From the NCBI RefSeq assembly GCF_004027225.2, contig NC_044278.2, positions 101,548,743 to 101,612,742 of the forward strand: 64,000 bases of DNA, given 5' to 3'. The stretch comes from Strigops habroptila. Its lineage: Eukaryota; Chordata; Aves; Psittaciformes; Psittacidae. Each line of letters opens with the position of its first letter. Within the stretch, counting starts at the first letter, position 1. Below, piece after piece: positions 47,560 to 59,806 of the stretch. The notes beneath the pieces are model-generated. The model had not been told where the DNA came from. It saw nothing but the letters and a program-made list of their open reading frames with translations, and did no database searches. The position numbers were made by a program, and so were the translations under genes.

Positions 47560-50500
47560 GTTTATACTTGTCATCACAATAAATTTAAAAGTATTTGAAG
47601 TTACCAAACAAATGAAAATTTCTACACAACTGGGTTAATTTTGAAAATGATCTGAAGTCCTTGAAAGGGCATTATCAGTCCTCTTTGTAATCTGTTGCCT
47701 AAAATTGGACTTGAATGGTCTATTCTAAACAGCTCAGCAGAAATGTGGTGTGTTTTTGCCTAAGTGTTTAATCACGCTTGTGGAGCAGGAGAGAAAGAAT
47801 ACTGTCTATCCAAATGCTATGTTGTTTTTATGATGCTGAATTTTTTATTATACAGTCTTGGAAAGTAAGTCAGATATGGAGGCTTTTTTATGTTAGATAA
47901 AAAGAAATGGCTTACTGCTTGAAGCTTGACAGGTCTGTCTTGACATTTGGCCTGAAACATTTGCAAGATAATTCATATCCTCAGAGCAGAAATGAAAATG
48001 AGTGGGTTGAAAATTTATGCTTACATAATTAAATAATGAAGATTCTTTGGCATTATAGAAGATGCGAATGCAGGGAAGCTTGTTATCATTGCCCTAGCAA
48101 GGTTTCTGTTGTATGATGGAGTAAACTCCATACCTGTAATTTGATGAACACATTTTACATTTATATTTTGTAGGACAGCTTTTAATACTTATGTGTTGCT
48201 GAAGGTTGAGTTATGGACTGAATAAAGCCTTTATGCCATGTTTCATATTAGCGCTTTTGTCTCAGTTTAAGTTTTGAAAGGTTAGTGGTGTTTGTGTGGT
48301 GGGCTTGGGGTTTGTTTTGTTGTTGTTGTTTTGTAGATCTTTTAAAGTTTGAGGTAGAAATCTAATGATTGGAAATTAAACCTTTCCAGCATAAATTGTT
48401 GTAGTATTTGTAAAAGAGGAAACAATATCCAAGCTACATCATGACTATGTTGAAAGTAAACATTTTTTTGTCTCAGCATACTTAAAGGCTACATTTTACT
48501 TTGCTTAAACACTTCGTGTTTTGAGGAATTACATGTAGAGGAATCTGTATATGTTAACTGTGTAAATAGATGTGTATCTAAATATAGCCTTCATTCCTTT
48601 GGCAGGACTAATATTTGCATTTTTGCTTCTAGCAGACCTCTCTTGGATGCCTAGATTGCATTGCTGAGGGATCAATCAAAACTTTGCAAAGTAGAATTGA
48701 TAAATTGGAGATCCTGGAAATAAAACTTGACCCGAAGAGTTAGACTTTTTTTATTTTTCTTTTTAAATATAAAGAAGCAAAGAACCAGCAGCCCACAAGT
48801 ATATTTGTTCAACTCCAGCCATTTTCTGCTGCGGACACATGGGCTTCTATTTGTGGATGAGCGTATCATGATTGTTGAATGCAGGCAGTTTATTCAAAAG
48901 ACTTTTATTGTTCAAACTAAGCTGTAAATGATCTGCAGGATAAAGCTGTGACCTAGTTCTGGATTTCCATGCTTTGGAAAGTATTATATAGCCAAATCTG
49001 TGCACGTGTATGTCTTTTGTTTAATTCTCTTTCCTTCTTTTTGAAGATTGATGAATAATAAATTACCTTTAATAGTTACACATCTATGAAGAGAATGTGT
49101 ACAATATTCTATTCAATGTTAAATTTGTGGGTTTAATATTTGTGGGAAGAGAATTTTTCATCCAGTATAATGTGTTAGAGTGAAGGTCAGCCTACCTAAC
49201 TCATGCTGGCTCTGAAGTAAATATTGTGCCCATTTGTAGCATCACCATGCTGTGTATGTAGGGAGAATTGACTGCCTAATTTGTGATGCTAGGTATTTGA
49301 ATTTTGTAAGTTTAATAATGTTCACATTTCTTTTTAGGAATGGTCAAGTCGCTGTAAATGAGCAAGTTTATTATTAAGACATGTACAAATATTATAGATT
49401 TTTACAATTAGAATGGCAACTTGCAGTTAAGCAGTTACATTCTGTGTTTTACTTTGCTGCTAAGTTGGTGAAATACGAGGCTGTGCTACTTTTAAGAATA
49501 GCTTGGAGATATTGATTTTCATGGCATTGGACTTCCTGGTTAAGAGCTTACAGGACTGACAGAAGTTTACTTGGAAGTGTAAGAAAAATCTCTAATATAA
49601 ACCAATGTTTTCTGAGAAGATACCTTCACTCTTCCCTATACCATATGAAAAGGTTAAGACTTCGATTTATAGAGGAATAGAAGGGAATTATACTTGTCAT
49701 TTAAAATAAACAAGTCTTTCCCCCCAAACTATCTTTGTTTGTGATGTAAAACAAAGATGATGGAATTACTCTTTTCTCTGTGAAGACTGGGTGCGGTTGT
49801 ATGGTATTACATGCCAAAGGAGTATATTTAGAAAGCAGCTTGGTGGATATATGAATGAGGGGAAGGTTTTTTATTGTTTGGGGTTTTTTTCTTAGCAAGC
49901 ACTATAATGTTCAGTCATGCCCCCAGCTTTTTTGCTTGGCATGCGTCTAACTTTTTTTGCTTGAAGTTATTTTTGCAAGAAAGTAACCTGAAAACTCCTC
50001 AGTTTTCTAAGCATGGAGTCTTTATCTCAGCAGAAATGTAGAATAGGATAAAATCTATAGAAACATTTTTTGTTCTAAACATAAGTGTATGTACTACAAT
50101 GAATGCTTAGTTTTGTTTCGTTTGAGAAATACTTTAAGGCTGTTTAAATATTGTATCTCAGTTATGTTGAAAAATTCTATTTGGAGACTGAAGCACCAAT
50201 TTCATAACCTGTGCCACCATCTGTTAAATACACCAGAAGCTTATTTTTTTTCCTGGATGGGTTTAGCCAGCTGTCCATTTTGCACTGTTGCCTGGATGGA
50301 GGCGTGCATTTAAGAATAACACAGTTGGCTTTCTGTGAGTTGACAAAAAAGCTTTTTTATTTTGGTTTGAGACTGCTTTAGCTTGTCTGACACTTCCTCA
50401 TATTTAGTCTCTGGCCGAGGAATGTATTTGAAACCTTTCCCCTGTTGCACTCCTCTAGTCTGTGCTTTCATCTTCTCCCACTTAGGTATGGAGCTGCTAC

Positions 50501-53169
50501 ACAGGACAAGACATGAGCCTTCTCAGCGAGCCCTCGGCGGGACATGTGGATGTATTTGCTAGCAGCAACTCAAAGTCCCTTCTAATCCTATTGACATCTA
50601 ACCCAAGTGGCATTTAGTTAATCTGTCTGGCACTTTCTTTATCTGACCCTGTGAGATGACACAGCTTTTTGTAGCTTTATTTTCTTTGAGATGAGTGTTT
50701 CAGGGCGGTAATACAGACCAGTAGAGTGTACTGAAATTATTTTCCCTTTTTAAATGTTGTCTTCCTGATGAATGAGACCTATTCAATAGTGATATCAGAG
50801 TGACCTGGCAGATTTTAGTGTTATGTTGTTACTATGGTTGGTTATAATTTATATAAGGGCTGATGAGACAAGGAAAAAAATTGGCATTTAAAGAAGTCTG
50901 GGAAGAAAAATGTTGCAGGTCAGTTAATAACTTTATTCTGCTGTTCCGTTTGCAGCAAAAAACCTGTATGTAGAGAAAAAAAACAGAATTACAGGAAATG
51001 GTTTGGGATTAGAAACTGGTTCTTTGCTGACTGCAGTTTAGAGCTGGCTTTAATGCCAAAATATAGCTTTAGAAATTCAATTTCTGACTTCCACAGGAGT
51101 TTTGCCCAAATAAAACCTAGTAGAAGTCAGTTGAAGTTACCTGAGGCAATGCACTGTGTTTCCTGGTTTGGATTTGCATGAAATACATTGCGTGCTGAGT
51201 CTGATCACTCACACTTAGAATGGCAAAGCTCCTTTTGTTGGCTCACTCTGTTCTGTCAGGTTGAGACACTTGGGTTGGGAGAGGATTTGGCTTCACTTCA
51301 TGTGGAAATACTTGTTTGTTTATTCTTCATCATCACGTTAGCTAGAGGTGTCTGCACCACTTAAAAGCATGAAACCTCTGAATGCAGTGTTGTGTATGAA
51401 TACCCCAGTATATTCTTGTCCTGCCCAGCTTTGTTTTCTGATCTTCTGAGAACAGCAGCGCTCTGTTTTGGTGCAGCTTGATGGATTAGCATTTTGCTAT
51501 GTCTCTGGAGTCTAGATAAGCATATGAAATGGGAACAAGAATTTGTCGCTATTGTATGGAGGACATCTGTGCTACTAATCAAGCTATGGTATCAAAATAT
51601 TTCAAATGCTTGCTTTTCTTATATGCATGTGTCAGTTGGATAAACTGAGCTGGAGAATTGATTGCATCCAGTCTCTGCTGTTTGTACATGGTTTGCTTTG
51701 GCTTAACTTTTATGGTCCAGCTCATCAGAGGCTTATTTTAGGAAGATAAAGGACCTCAAATCTGTGCTGTTAAAATCTCCTTTGCTCCAGCCCTTGTCTT
51801 CAAAGTCTCACTGGAAGCTTTGTAGCTAAAACCAGGATATATAAGGTGATTGCTAGACAGTCAATTTATCTGTGTTTCTGGCAAGTGGACAGCCAAACCA
51901 AGCACTTAATGCCTTCATTCAAATGTTTTGATGAACCACTTGACAGAGTTGTGCTAAACTCTGTCCTGGTAATTCAGTTTCTCCCTCTGCTTTGCCATCT
52001 AGTCATTATGTCTGTACATGACTAGCCATGTGACACTTGCCCTCCCCTGGCCATGTTTCCACCATGTCCTTACAGTGAGATCGAGTCAGTGGTCATGAAG
52101 CCAAAAGAGGAATTGGCCACTGAGTGATTTGATGGGGGAGTAATCTACCAGAAATTCCCCCAAAGCTTTTTCCATGCATCCAGCTTAAAACCATTCATCT
52201 GATGATATTAGGTTCACTAGATCTGACCCCATGAAAGGGCAGAAAGTGGGAGCATCCCTTCCATCGATAGCCTGCATTCACACAAGTTCAGATGTAGCAG
52301 AAAATGCGCTTTATTAAAAGACAAGCTAGCTGAATGTTAACAATCCAAATGTGCTTACATTTATGTAACCACCATGAACCGAGACAACTCCAATCTCCAA
52401 GTAGGATCATAACGGTGAACATAGCTTAAAGGATTAGTTGCTCGTCGGGCAAAACAGAAGCACTTTTAATTGTTTTGGATTTTTTTATTCTCTGAATTGA
52501 ATATTAACAGCAAAAGGCACATGAATACCTAAATAGCCTTCATTTTAAATAGTTATTACTGTTGTAAACCTCAGATGGAATTGAATAACCAAGAAGAGAA
52601 TTAAGGAAATTTCTTTCATTTAAATACCTTTTTGATGCAATCTTTACTCACTCCCATTTCACATTCCTGGTGCCATATTTATCAGACATTAATTTCCCTA
52701 CTGCTGCTATTTTGTGCATATGTGGAAATAAATCCAAGGAACAATGAGAAATCTATAACAATAAAAATCCTTTGGCCTGACAGAGGCCAAGATATAATGT
52801 GTAAGTGTGCGGGAGGTGTTGGTGGTGTTCACCTATTCCTGTAAAATCTGTTTTTTTCTTGGTTTTGTGTAGCCCTTCAGCTGTCAGTTGTAGTAATGAG
52901 ATAATAGTATAAAGTGTTAAGGTAAAATAGAAGATTTTTTCTTTTTAACTCTTGGAGTCTCAGAAAATGTGTGAGTCAGAGACTGTTATACAGAGCTATA
53001 GTTTTATACCCATAATAAATTCTTTTTCCAGAGCTTATTAATTGGGCTTAAACCTGTTGGTGGGACTGCCAAATGTGGTCTTTGAAGCTATCTCAGTAGG
53101 CAGTGCCTTGATGTATGGAATTTGTTTAATGCAAATGAAACTTAAAAGTAAGAAAATCCACATTTATAG
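47560..53169. other. Intron 1, no gene or clear element
   Basis: AT-rich single-copy sequence. T/G-rich low complexity lies at about 48297-48335. A slightly GC-richer patch at about 50490-50660 (with 'gcgagccctcggcggg') stands out locally but has no recognisable identity. Confidence 0.55.
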
Positions 53170-53440
53170 ATCATGGAGTCTTAAGGTTAGAAGAAAAACC
53201 TCTAAAGGCTGTGTGGTCCAAAGCAGAGCTTGCTGTGATGGTGTCTCAAAGCAGGGCTAACCTCAAACTTGGATCGTTGCTAAAGCCTCGTCTGCTTGAG
53301 TTCTGACTGTGTCCCAGGATGCTGATTCCACTGCCTCTCAGGGCCAGAGCTTAAACTACCTTCACTGGGAGGGTTTATCTGCATGTGCAGTGGGAATTTG
53401 CCTTCCTGCAGTTTGAGACCATCAGGATGCTACAAAATGC
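53170..53440 (-). mobile_element. Probable very old CR1 fragment
   Basis: The stretch 'catggagtcttaaggttag', then 'aaaacctctaaaggctgtg' and 'gtggtccaaagcagagctt', resembles the antisense 3' end of an ancient CR1 ('...ggttggaaaagacctctaagatcat...'). The following sequence is compatible with its upstream region. Divergence is high and the call rests on a few blocks, so another old repeat is possible. Confidence 0.4.
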
Positions 53441-54182
53441 TGTTTGATACTTAAGCTCTTTGAATAAAAACTTGCAACCAAACTACGTCAGAATCTCTTG
53501 ATTTTCAAGTCTGTGACTGACTCTTTTGAAATTTGTAGCAAACAGGGAGTTTGCCTTTGCATAGAAGTTTGAAGAGAGATCTGTGAGGTTTTTTCAAAGT
53601 AACTTGTCATTCTGCATTCCTAATGTCTCTTCATCAGGGTATTTACCTCACCTGTAGTTGGAATGGTTGTAGTTGCATGGATTTCTATCGAAAAACAGAC
53701 TTACATGAAATACAAAAGCAAAAAAAAAATCCATCTCTGTTATTTAGGTGAAAGTAGGAAAGAGAAAGTATTTGTTTGGGGTTTTTTGTTATGTTAAGAG
53801 GGACTTTAAAAATAGCAAGACATTTCAATTAAAAATAGGTAACTAAATAGGAATAAAGAAAAGAATTCTTCCTAAACACAAACCAGGCTCCTGTATGTGT
53901 GAAGCTTTGGAGAGGAGCAGTTGATAAGAATTTTTTGTAAGGCAAAACCCATAAACAAGTAAAAATTTGCTCTCTTTTTGTTGCTTGTAACAGGAAAAAG
54001 TACTTAAATGTATGCACATGTTCCTTGCATGTATAGTAACCTGCATTTTGTTCACTCAGGTACTCTGTTTAATATGTTGGGGTTTTTTTGTTTTCAACTT
54101 TAAGCATTTAGGCTATTGAAAGAAACAAGCAGAAAAAGGGGAAAAAGACACCATCAAATTCTCTTGTTTAATCTGAATCTTG

Positions 54183-54420
54183 GAATCACAGAATAGTTAG
54201 GGTTGGAAAGGACCTTAAGATCACCTAGTTCCAACCCCCCTGCCATGGGCAGGGACACCTCGCACTAAACCATGTGGCCCAAGGCTCTGTCCAACCTGGC
54301 CTTGAGCACTGCCAGGGATGGAGCATTCACAACTTCCTTGGGTAATGCATTCCAGTGCTTCACCACCCTCACAATATAGAACTTCTTCTTTATATCTAAC
54401 CTGAACTTCCTCTGTTTATC
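54183..54420 (-). mobile_element. CR1 LINE 3' end, inverted relative to the copy at 59.5 kb
   Basis: On the plus strand it begins 'gaatcacagaatagttagg' and continues through the conserved 3' UTR and the end of ORF2 to 'gaacttcctctgtttatc'. Aligned by eye with the reverse complement of 59.5-59.8 kb it is roughly 90% identical over about 235 bp, so both belong to the same or sister subfamilies. It is 5'-truncated and non-autonomous. Confidence 0.95.
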
Positions 54421-55269
54421 AATATAAAGGGATTGTGACTGACTGCTTACACCCGGTGACTTTTTTGATCCTTTCGGATTTAATGGAAAAAATTATTTAT
54501 GTCTGTTGCTCAGAATTTCAACACTGGAAATAAAATTATGATATAAGAAAACACCCAAACCACCTTTAAAGCTCTGTAGACTCAGCGAAGGGTTTAGGTA
54601 ATACTCTAGGGAAGTAAAGTTTCAGAAGATCGTTATTATAATGAAAATGAGACTATTTTTTTTCCCCCTCCCTTCAGATATAAGCCATGAAGAGAAAAGT
54701 TCATGCTGTTTTAATGAATGTTAAAAATGACTTTTTTGTAATCTTAGTAGTTACAGGAAGAAATAATTAAAAAGCACAAAAAATACCTTCAAATCCCTAG
54801 TGACTTTCAGAACAGATATTTATTGCCTGCAATATGTTTGTATTTCTAAACAGTTCCAAGAGTTGGTTTATTAAATGTACATTTAATTCTCTGTGCCAAG
54901 AGAGGATTATGAGTAAAATGAGAATAATTTTTAAGTAGGTTTATGTACCAACAATTGAAAATGCCTTTCTTCCCTGGAATTTTGCCTGGTTTAGAAGTCC
55001 TCAAATACTTGGTCTGGCTGTGGGAAAACCTGTGTTAATTCAGGTATTATGTAGACAGCCATATGGTAGGAGAAGAAACAGAAGGATTATTTTTTTAATT
55101 ATTTTTTTTTTTTATTTAATTAGATAATGGTGGAGATACTGGAGACTGCAGCATCCCACAGTGCCAGCTGGAAACTGTGCTGTGCCCCTTGCCAAACTGC
55201 TGAAGCATTCCTTTTCTGAGCTTTCTTCATCAGGGCTTTTTACAAGTTCCAGTTCCTCTAAGCACAGGG
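54421..55269. other. Intron 1 between CR1 copies: nothing recognised
   Basis: AT-rich single-copy DNA with T-runs near 55090-55115 and no open frame or motif of note. Confidence 0.55.
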
Positions 55270-56085
55270 ATCATCCATGCCAGTAATCGGGAAAACAAGT
55301 CAGTGAGGCAGTTGACTGGCTTGGTTAAACAGGGAACTCATGCTTGGATCAGAGGTAGTGCTCAGTGGTTGGTGTCCTACCTGCAGGGTGCTTACAAGCA
55401 GACCTGGGGGGGTCTGTTGTAGGACCTAGATTGTTTAATATCTTTATTGGTGACCTGAAAGAGGTGACAGAATCGTTAAGTTTGTGAACTCCAAACTGTG
55501 GGTGCAGTTGACCTGCTTTGGGGTGCTGAAGGACCTAGGCAGGCTGGGGACTGGACCAGCAGGTACTTCACAAGGTTCAGCAAGAACGAATATCTTATGT
55601 CTGGGGTGGACTGACCTCCAGAAGGGATGTGTGCTGTGGAGCACAGTGGGCCAGGCACTCCTGCCAGCATGTCTTGGCAGGAGTGAAGGCAAACAGCATC
55701 CCAGGTGATATCACGAGGAGCATAAACCAGGGAATTAAGAGAAGTGATTGTTTCCTTTTACTTGGCACTCAGTAGACTGCATTAGGAATAGAGTGTCCAG
55801 CTTTGGATGATTTTTCCTGTACTACAGTGGAAGAGGAAATGTATTGATCAGCTGCAGCATGTTCAGCAGAGGCCACTGAGATGGTCTGGGCTGGAGCACT
55901 TCTGTAAGGAAAGACTGAGGGAATGGGACTTCTTCAGCCTGGAGCACAGCTGGCAAGGGCCAGCTTCTGAGTACTTACAGGGAGGTTATGTAAAAGATGA
56001 AGCCAGGCTTTTTACTGAAGTAAAAAGGTGGGAGAATGAAGGGCAGTGGTCATACATAGGAACAGGAGAGGTTTTGCATTAAGGG
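55270..56085 (+). mobile_element. Old CR1 ORF2 remnant
   Basis: The plus strand carries degraded CR1 reverse transcriptase. 'GPRLFNIFIGDLKE' is readable around 55424-55465. FVNSKLW follows where active copies have FADDTKLW, so both catalytic aspartates of that motif are lost. Further on come the C-terminal blocks 'VQQRPLRWSGLEH' and 'LREWDFFSLEH' (55860-55960). Several indels and stops break it. It is clearly older than the copy at 45.7-47.6 kb. The 5' limit is approximate. Confidence 0.85.
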
Positions 56086-59000
56086 AGGGGCAATACTGTA
56101 AGAATAACTGATGGCAGTATGTTTATTCGCTTTTGCATTCATCTATATGAAATTTTTTTTGACCCATTCATAAAGTTGTTGCACATCTCTACTGTGCAGG
56201 TTTACTTTCCTTTATCTTATTGCTTGCTAGAGAAGTCTTCTGGTATAACAGTTAGTAGAAGAGCTTCCTTCTTTTCTTGATCCATGGTGAACCAAATCAC
56301 CCTGTGTAACTTCTGAGGTTATATATTTTATCTTTATTGGATAGTCAGCAGAATATGCTGGGAGGTAAAGATGCTTGGCCAAATCTTTAGGTTGAATAAC
56401 TTCTTTGTTGTTAATAAATTACCTCGAAATATTTTTTTAATTAAATCTAGGTTAAGGTAAAATTAAGAAACACACTTTACTTATAATATTTCAAGTAGAA
56501 GATGTGAATGATATAATGAACACAGATACAGAAATGGAAGAGAGGGTTATAGCTAATTGATTTACATAAAGATTGAATCTGGAAGACCTCCCTCTTTTAT
56601 CCAGATGGTTTGCCATATTTTATTTCTGGAAACCCACCTTAACAGGGATGCTGTCTTTTTCTGTTGTGTTCCATATGTAGTTGCTTCTCCTGGAAGCTCT
56701 TTAATTTTTTATTTGGTATTTTTTTTTAATTCCTGGCTTTTTAAAAATCCTGAAAGGCTGTGAAAATATTTAATCTCTCCCTTGAATCATCTTAATTTAT
56801 ACTTCAGAGAATGTCTTCTGCTGTACTCACACAAGTACTGACTTGCTTTCTTGAAGATGGAATTGCAATTTTAGTTTATCAGGTACCATTTTCAATTGGT
56901 TTTGTCCTGCTAATAATAACTAAAGAAGACTTAAAACTTCTTATTCTTCCTTCTGTGCCTGCTCCACTCTCTATAAATCTTTGTGAGAAGTGTAATCTTC
57001 AACTACATCATCTATCTGTGTCCAACATTAGTTAAATAACACACTTGTTACTAACATCTAAATGAGATAAATGTATGTATCTCACTACTGGTTGTAGATT
57101 TGGGACCAGGCATGGCAACAAATGACAGCTTTATAGTAGTAATGGATTTGAGGTAGTCCTTCATGGATGCTATAACATGATTTTATCTTTTTTCTTTTTT
57201 TCCTTCCCCCCTCCCCCCCGCAGTGTTTTTATTGCACCCTCTTCAGATGACTCTCTAAATCTCTCTTACGCCAAACTTTCCTGTAGAGATTTCACAACAC
57301 TTTGTGAAATACTTTGCTCAGTTGGATTTGTGCATCCATCTCTCCCTGCTATGACTTTCCCAAACACTTCCTTGTCCACAGACAGAACCATCTGCTTCTG
57401 GATTTGTATGAAAACCTCTAGTCCAGGCTCGTCTCCTGGTCCAGCTAAAATCTTTCTATCCCTCTGACACGTCTTTGATTAGCTCAAGCAGAACTGGGCC
57501 TAAAGCCATCCGCCTTGCCTGTGTTCTGTGTGGGCATTATGAGCTTTCCGATCATCACTTGGCCTGGAATCTAGGTGCCATTTTTGAATGGGTGTGATTG
57601 AAAGGCCTTAATGAGATCTTTATCTAAATTTTTCAGATTCTTGTTTCATAGCAGCTCTAAGTAACTTATGTTGTCTTTACTTGTCCCTTCAGATAGAACT
57701 CTCTAGATTCTCCTCATCTCTTTTTTTTTTTTTCAGTTACTGCAGCATTCTTTTCTCTGACCCCTTTTATATGCTTCCAGAATGATTTGCAAAGATAAAT
57801 GTAATGTTTGCATTCTAAATACATCCATCCATTATCTCTTCCCTAGTTCATGAAAAATGGATTGTTCATCTTTGTATCATACTCTTCTGTTTTCTGTTGG
57901 GTCATTTGGTTCTCAATGGCAACTGCTCCTGGACATGTACTTAATGACCCAGTGAATACATCTTGACCTTTATCCCATGCAGCCCATTCTGTTCAGAGGG
58001 AATATTGTGCATGTCTACTGAAAAATTAACATTTTCCATGTGACTTTTCTTTTTCCTCCTGAATTTTTGTGTGAATTTCTGCAAGGATTTTGACAGTGTA
58101 TATGTGATGTTCTAAGATCCCTGACCACACTGATAGTCAGCAGTGTTGTCTTTGTGATTTGTCTGTAGGGTTTTTGTATTTCCTTGCCAACATTGAGTTA
58201 AAAGGAACATCTGCTTTACTCTGCTCACAGTTAAGTGTGTTAGACTTTGGTTTCTCAGCAATACTGTGATACAGGTAAGTGGAGAAGAGGTGGGCAGTGT
58301 CTGTCTATGTTAATAAGTGGGGGAAAAATAATATTCAAGGCAGTCTGAAAACTGTAAGGTGCACCTGAATGATGAAAGTCCTGGTCAGCAGCTACTCGCA
58401 GCAGTCAGAAAAATGAGACAATATTAGTAGGTACAAGTGGGACAAGACTTGGAAGGTAAAATATAAGCTTACTGAGACTGAGCTACCTGCAGATGAAATT
58501 AATTATCACATATGTAGGAGACTAAGGGAAAGTGGTTCAATGTATAATGTCAGATAAATGTGTGAACACAAGTGAGTCACCTTGGGCTGGGCGCTGGTAA
58601 GTAGAAAACACTGCTGAAAGGGGGAAAAGTTAGGAAAATAGATAAGAAAATTGATAGGAAGCTGAAGTGTTGTAAGAGGCAGGGAGGGCAAAGAGCACAG
58701 GGGACCACAGCAGTTCACAGGAGGCTAGGGATTAAACAAAGTCATCAGAGTGTTTTATTGCAGTTCTTGTTCACCTTCTGGAAATAAATGGGTTTTTGGC
58801 TTCCTGACAAGTTCACAGTCAAACAGGAAGGGTGATGTAATATGTGTTTTCTAGTGATTTGTGTTGGTTTTGTCCCAAGGAGCAAGAACTTACCCACCTA
58901 GAAAAAATCAAGTTAGTTGCATAGGATGATTCATGAGGGAAGCAGAATATGATACATAATGCTTGTACAAGGATTTCCTCAGTGTTGTATACTTGCCTGT

Positions 59001-59494
59001 ATTGCTGCGGATGGTTGATTTCTTCAGTTGCATTTACTTTTTCATGCAGTTGCATCTAATTCATTGTGAATTGAAGTAGGAAACAAACCTTATCTACAGA
59101 CAGTAACGTGGGCCAGGGAATTAATTACCAGAAAGCTGTCAGCTGATATGACACCCGTAAAGGACGACTTGTTGTGAAGCTTCCCTTTAAGATGTAACTC
59201 TTTCAGGAAGGAGTATATGGTGTGTTCTGATACAGTTTCAGAGCTAACTCTAAATAGCTGAATTTTCTTCCCTTGAGTTAGAAGGTAGCTATGTTAACAT
59301 CAGTTAATGTTGAACATACGGTACATCACTCAAGCCTTCCCAGCGGACCTTTAAATTTATTTCCATTTCTCTTGACACAATTGTTTCAAACTTTTAACAA
59401 AGTTGCTTTTTAAAAAATAGGTGGAAGTGCTTCTCCTTTTCCTTGATAATTTTATTCTCGTCCTCGTTTTGGACAACTGAGCAAGCCCTATCTT
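56086..59494. other. Intron 1, no gene or clear element
   Basis: Mostly AT-rich single-copy DNA with pyrimidine-rich tracts (57186-57222 and about 57720-57735). The tract at 57186-57222 ends in 'cccgcag' and resembles a splice acceptor. The following open sequence (57225-57467) matches no UBL3 segment or other protein I know, so I do not call an exon. Confidence 0.5.
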
Positions 59495-59806
59495 AAGATC
59501 TTCCTTAGGGGCTGTAGTGGTAGGACAAGGGGTAATGGGTTCAAACTTAAACAGAGGAAGTTTAGATTAGATATAAGGAAGAAGTTCTTTACAGTGAGGG
59601 TGGTGAAGCACTGGAATGGGTTGCCCAGGGAGGTTGTGGATGCTCCATCCCTGGCAGTGTTCAAGGCCAGGTTGGACAGAGCCTTGAGCCACATGGTTTA
59701 GGGCAAGGTGTCCCTGCCCATGGCAGGGGGGTTGGAACTAGATGATCTTAAGGTCCTTTCCAGCCCTTACGATTCTATGATTCTATGATTCTATGATTCT
59801 ATTTTC
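59495..59806 (+). mobile_element. CR1 LINE 3' end with intact octamer tail
   Basis: It starts in the C-terminal ORF2 region ('ggggctgtagtggtaggac'), runs through the 3' UTR ('gaactagatgatcttaagg') and ends in four perfect GATTCTAT units (59771-59802), the hallmark CR1 3' terminus. It is 5'-truncated. Its good tail and low divergence suggest it is among the younger insertions here. It is inverted relative to the copy at 54183-54420. Confidence 0.96.
59771..59802 (+). repeat. (GATTCTAT)4 CR1 tail
   Basis: Four perfect 8-bp units ending the CR1 element. Such tails are used in target-primed insertion and are prone to length change. Confidence 0.95.

Noticed and set aside
57190..57467. Pyrimidine tract ending in CAG followed by an open frame, resembling an exon
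   Set aside because: The translation matches neither UBL3 nor any protein I know, and no donor follows at a suitable place.
47559..59495. Idea that the CR1 at 45.7-47.6 kb and the 3' end at 59.5 kb are one element split by a 12-kb insertion
   Set aside because: Part of the ORF2 C-terminus is missing between them, and independent older CR1 copies lie in the intervening DNA.
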